Shown piece after piece: positions 5,287 to 6,517 of a DNA stretch of 6,517 nucleotides; positions within the stretch are counted from its first letter, which is position 1, and each line of letters starts with the position of its first letter. This DNA comes from Candidatus Cloacimonadota bacterium (GTDB lineage: Bacteria; Cloacimonadota; Cloacimonadia; Cloacimonadales; Cloacimonadaceae): contig JAAYQD010000011.1 of NCBI GenBank assembly GCA_012519465.1, forward strand, positions 1 to 6,517, in the 5' to 3' direction. The notes below the pieces were generated by a model that did not search any database, had not been told where the DNA came from, and saw only the letters and a program-made list of their open reading frames with translations. The translations under genes were made by a program, and so were the position numbers.

Positions 5287-6517
5287 GCTTTCACCTTATA
5301 TTCATCCTTTTGATAATCCCGCTCAATCTCCGTGATGGCGTATGTCTTGCCCTCAATCCGGATTTTGGATTGCAGCTCCAGATTATACTTGTTTATGTCA
5401 TCTATCAAAGCGTCACAGCTCCATTTGGCATCATAAAAACCAACCAGATAATCCCTCACTTTCTCTTTGAGGAAGGCAGCATCCCCGGCCAATACGTCCA
5501 GGATGTTCATATCCGGATTCTCATGATTGCCCCGCTTTGTGGAAAATTTCACCACATCATCGCTATTTATATCTATCACTGCCGCATCATACTTGTCCTT
5601 GTTCTTCAGGATCACGCGGCCAGTTTTATCCGTCAGGATGGTGGCGTTATACATCATCAACATCGCCTGCAACACCCGGATGCTCTCCGTGGTATCCGCT
5701 CGATAAGTCAGGTAGGCGTTCCCAGGATGAATGCGCGTCGGCATAATATTGCCGCTACATTTCACCTCCACATACTCGCCGCCCTCATGCTCCTGGCTAT
5801 ATTCTCGCCCATCATGGCTCACGTCCTCGCTCAGATTATAAAGGCTGTTCTCCGCTACTCCATTATTAACAAAAAAATCAATCAACGCCTGGGCATCACT
5901 ATCGATTTGCGCCAAATCCTCCACCCAGCCGCTCACCTGCCCATGCTCTTTCACATCCACGCAGATGCCGTTAAAAATTCTCACGATCCTGCCCAAATAC
6001 CGCCCCTGCCAGCGCGTTGTCACCGGGCTGGAATAATCCGCCTGGACGATCACCTTATGCGCAAATAAATAAACGATACTGCCAGAAAGTGGGTCATACC
6101 GATAACCGCAATATGGCTCACTCCATCCCGATGGATGATAGGTATAAACCCATCCATAACCAGGAGGACGCTCAAGCAGCTTTGCATAGTCCACTCGCGC
6201 CAATGTCAGGGGATCGCCACCCTCCACCTCCATCACCGGCAGCTCAAACCCACCGGAATAGCTATTGATCTTAATCGGTATCCTTGCCTCGATATCCTGT
6301 ATAAAATACGCCAATATCCACTGTGGCAAATACCCGGCTGTCTGCCCATAATAATGCACCAAATCAGCATAGATCGAAAACAGCTTTATCTTATCATAAC
6401 ACGTGATATTCAGCACGCCCGTCTCCACATCAAAGCTCAGTTGTGATGTATCGATTATCCCGCTAAAAAACAGCACCTCATCACGATACACCCTCACTTC
6501 AAAGTGAGAGATATAGC
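5274..6517 (-). CDS. Phage tail baseplate-hub-like protein, 5' end missing (partial)
   Basis: 413 complete residues are visible (numbered from the right edge) and the frame is open to the edge. A GTG at 6497 is in frame but has no ribosome binding site, and good family-like sequence (YISHFE) continues before it, so I take it as internal. Residues 5-50 read FEVRVYRDEVLFFSGIID, then LSFDVETG, LNITCYDK and IKLFSIYADL. This 'short strand, F-S-G-I-I, strand, C-x-D' layout is typical of the first domain of hub proteins related to T4 gp27 and gpD, and of siphophage tail-associated proteins. The middle (100-270) is a Tyr/Gly/Trp-rich insert I cannot place. Residues 278-305 (VLQAMLMMYNATILTDKTG, then RVILKNK) and the end (IRIEGKTYAITEIERD, then EYKVKAWLI) match the usual second hub domain. 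Hubs join tail tube to baseplate and carry the tip. The assignment comes from motif layout alone. Confidence 0.72.
   Translation of the reverse strand, partial: YISHFEVRVYRDEVLFFSGIIDTSQLSFDVETGVLNITCYDKIKLFSIYADLVHYYGQTAGYLPQWILAYFIQDIEARIPIKINSYSGGFELPVMEVEGGDPLTLARVDYAKLLERPPGYGWVYTYHPSGWSEPYCGYRYDPLSGSIVYLFAHKVIVQADYSSPVTTRWQGRYLGRIVRIFNGICVDVKEHGQVSGWVEDLAQIDSDAQALIDFFVNNGVAENSLYNLSEDVSHDGREYSQEHEGGEYVEVKCSGNIMPTRIHPGNAYLTYRADTTESIRVLQAMLMMYNATILTDKTGRVILKNKDKYDAAVIDINSDDVVKFSTKRGNHENPDMNILDVLAGDAAFLKEKVRDYLVGFYDAKWSCDALIDDINKYNLELQSKIRIEGKTYAITEIERDYQKDEYKVKAWLI

Noticed and set aside
4339..6068. Two long plus-strand open frames (4339-5220 and 5112-6068) opposite the tail genes.
   Set aside because: They overlap each other, lack ribosome binding sites, give low-complexity His/Ile/Pro-rich translations and run opposite three well-supported genes. 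They are by-products of codon usage.
6495..6497. GTG at 6497 as the true start of the hub-like gene.
   Set aside because: It has no ribosome binding site and the frame stays open to the edge with family-like residues before it, so the gene most likely begins outside the window.

Overview
The window looks like a bacterial chromosome segment from an anaerobe, in which ordinary housekeeping genes meet phage-tail-type genes. The best hint to the host is the membrane pyrophosphatase. It is the K+-dependent, probably Na+-linked type, with a long linker before its late helices as I recall it from the Bacteroidetes/Chlorobi/Cloacimonadota side of the tree. That placement is inference. There is no rRNA, tRNA or other marker to confirm it.

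Left part (1-1423). The start of uvrB (excision-repair helicase) reads off the left edge on the minus strand. It faces away from a two-gene plus-strand operon: a 107-residue protein I do not recognise, overlapped by 4 bases (ATGA) with ndk, nucleoside diphosphate kinase. The roughly 170-base divergent spacer holds a good sigma70-type promoter for uvrB with a small palindrome over the predicted transcription start. A strong Rho-independent terminator closes the operon. Its left arm is the last codons of ndk.

Middle (1424-3968). hppA lies on the minus strand and converges on ndk. It encodes an ion-pumping pyrophosphatase with all the catalytic motifs, the signature residues for K+ dependence and Na+-type gating, and an unusual charged tail of about 78 residues. 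It has its own promoter (TTGACA, 17-base spacer, TATTTT) and a ribosome binding site that favours the second of two close ATG codons.

Right part (4021-6517). A gene-free stretch carries two tandem pairs of a degenerate 20-22 base repeat. One pair abuts the stop codon of the first of three tightly packed minus-strand genes. In transcription order these are a baseplate-hub-like tail protein running off the right edge, a 150-residue unknown overlapping it by 13 bases, and a small tail-fibre-like protein 12 bases further on. They look like the distal end of a phage or phage-derived tail cassette. No integrase, lysis, capsid or sheath gene is visible, so the window cannot separate a prophage from a tailocin, injection device or remnant.
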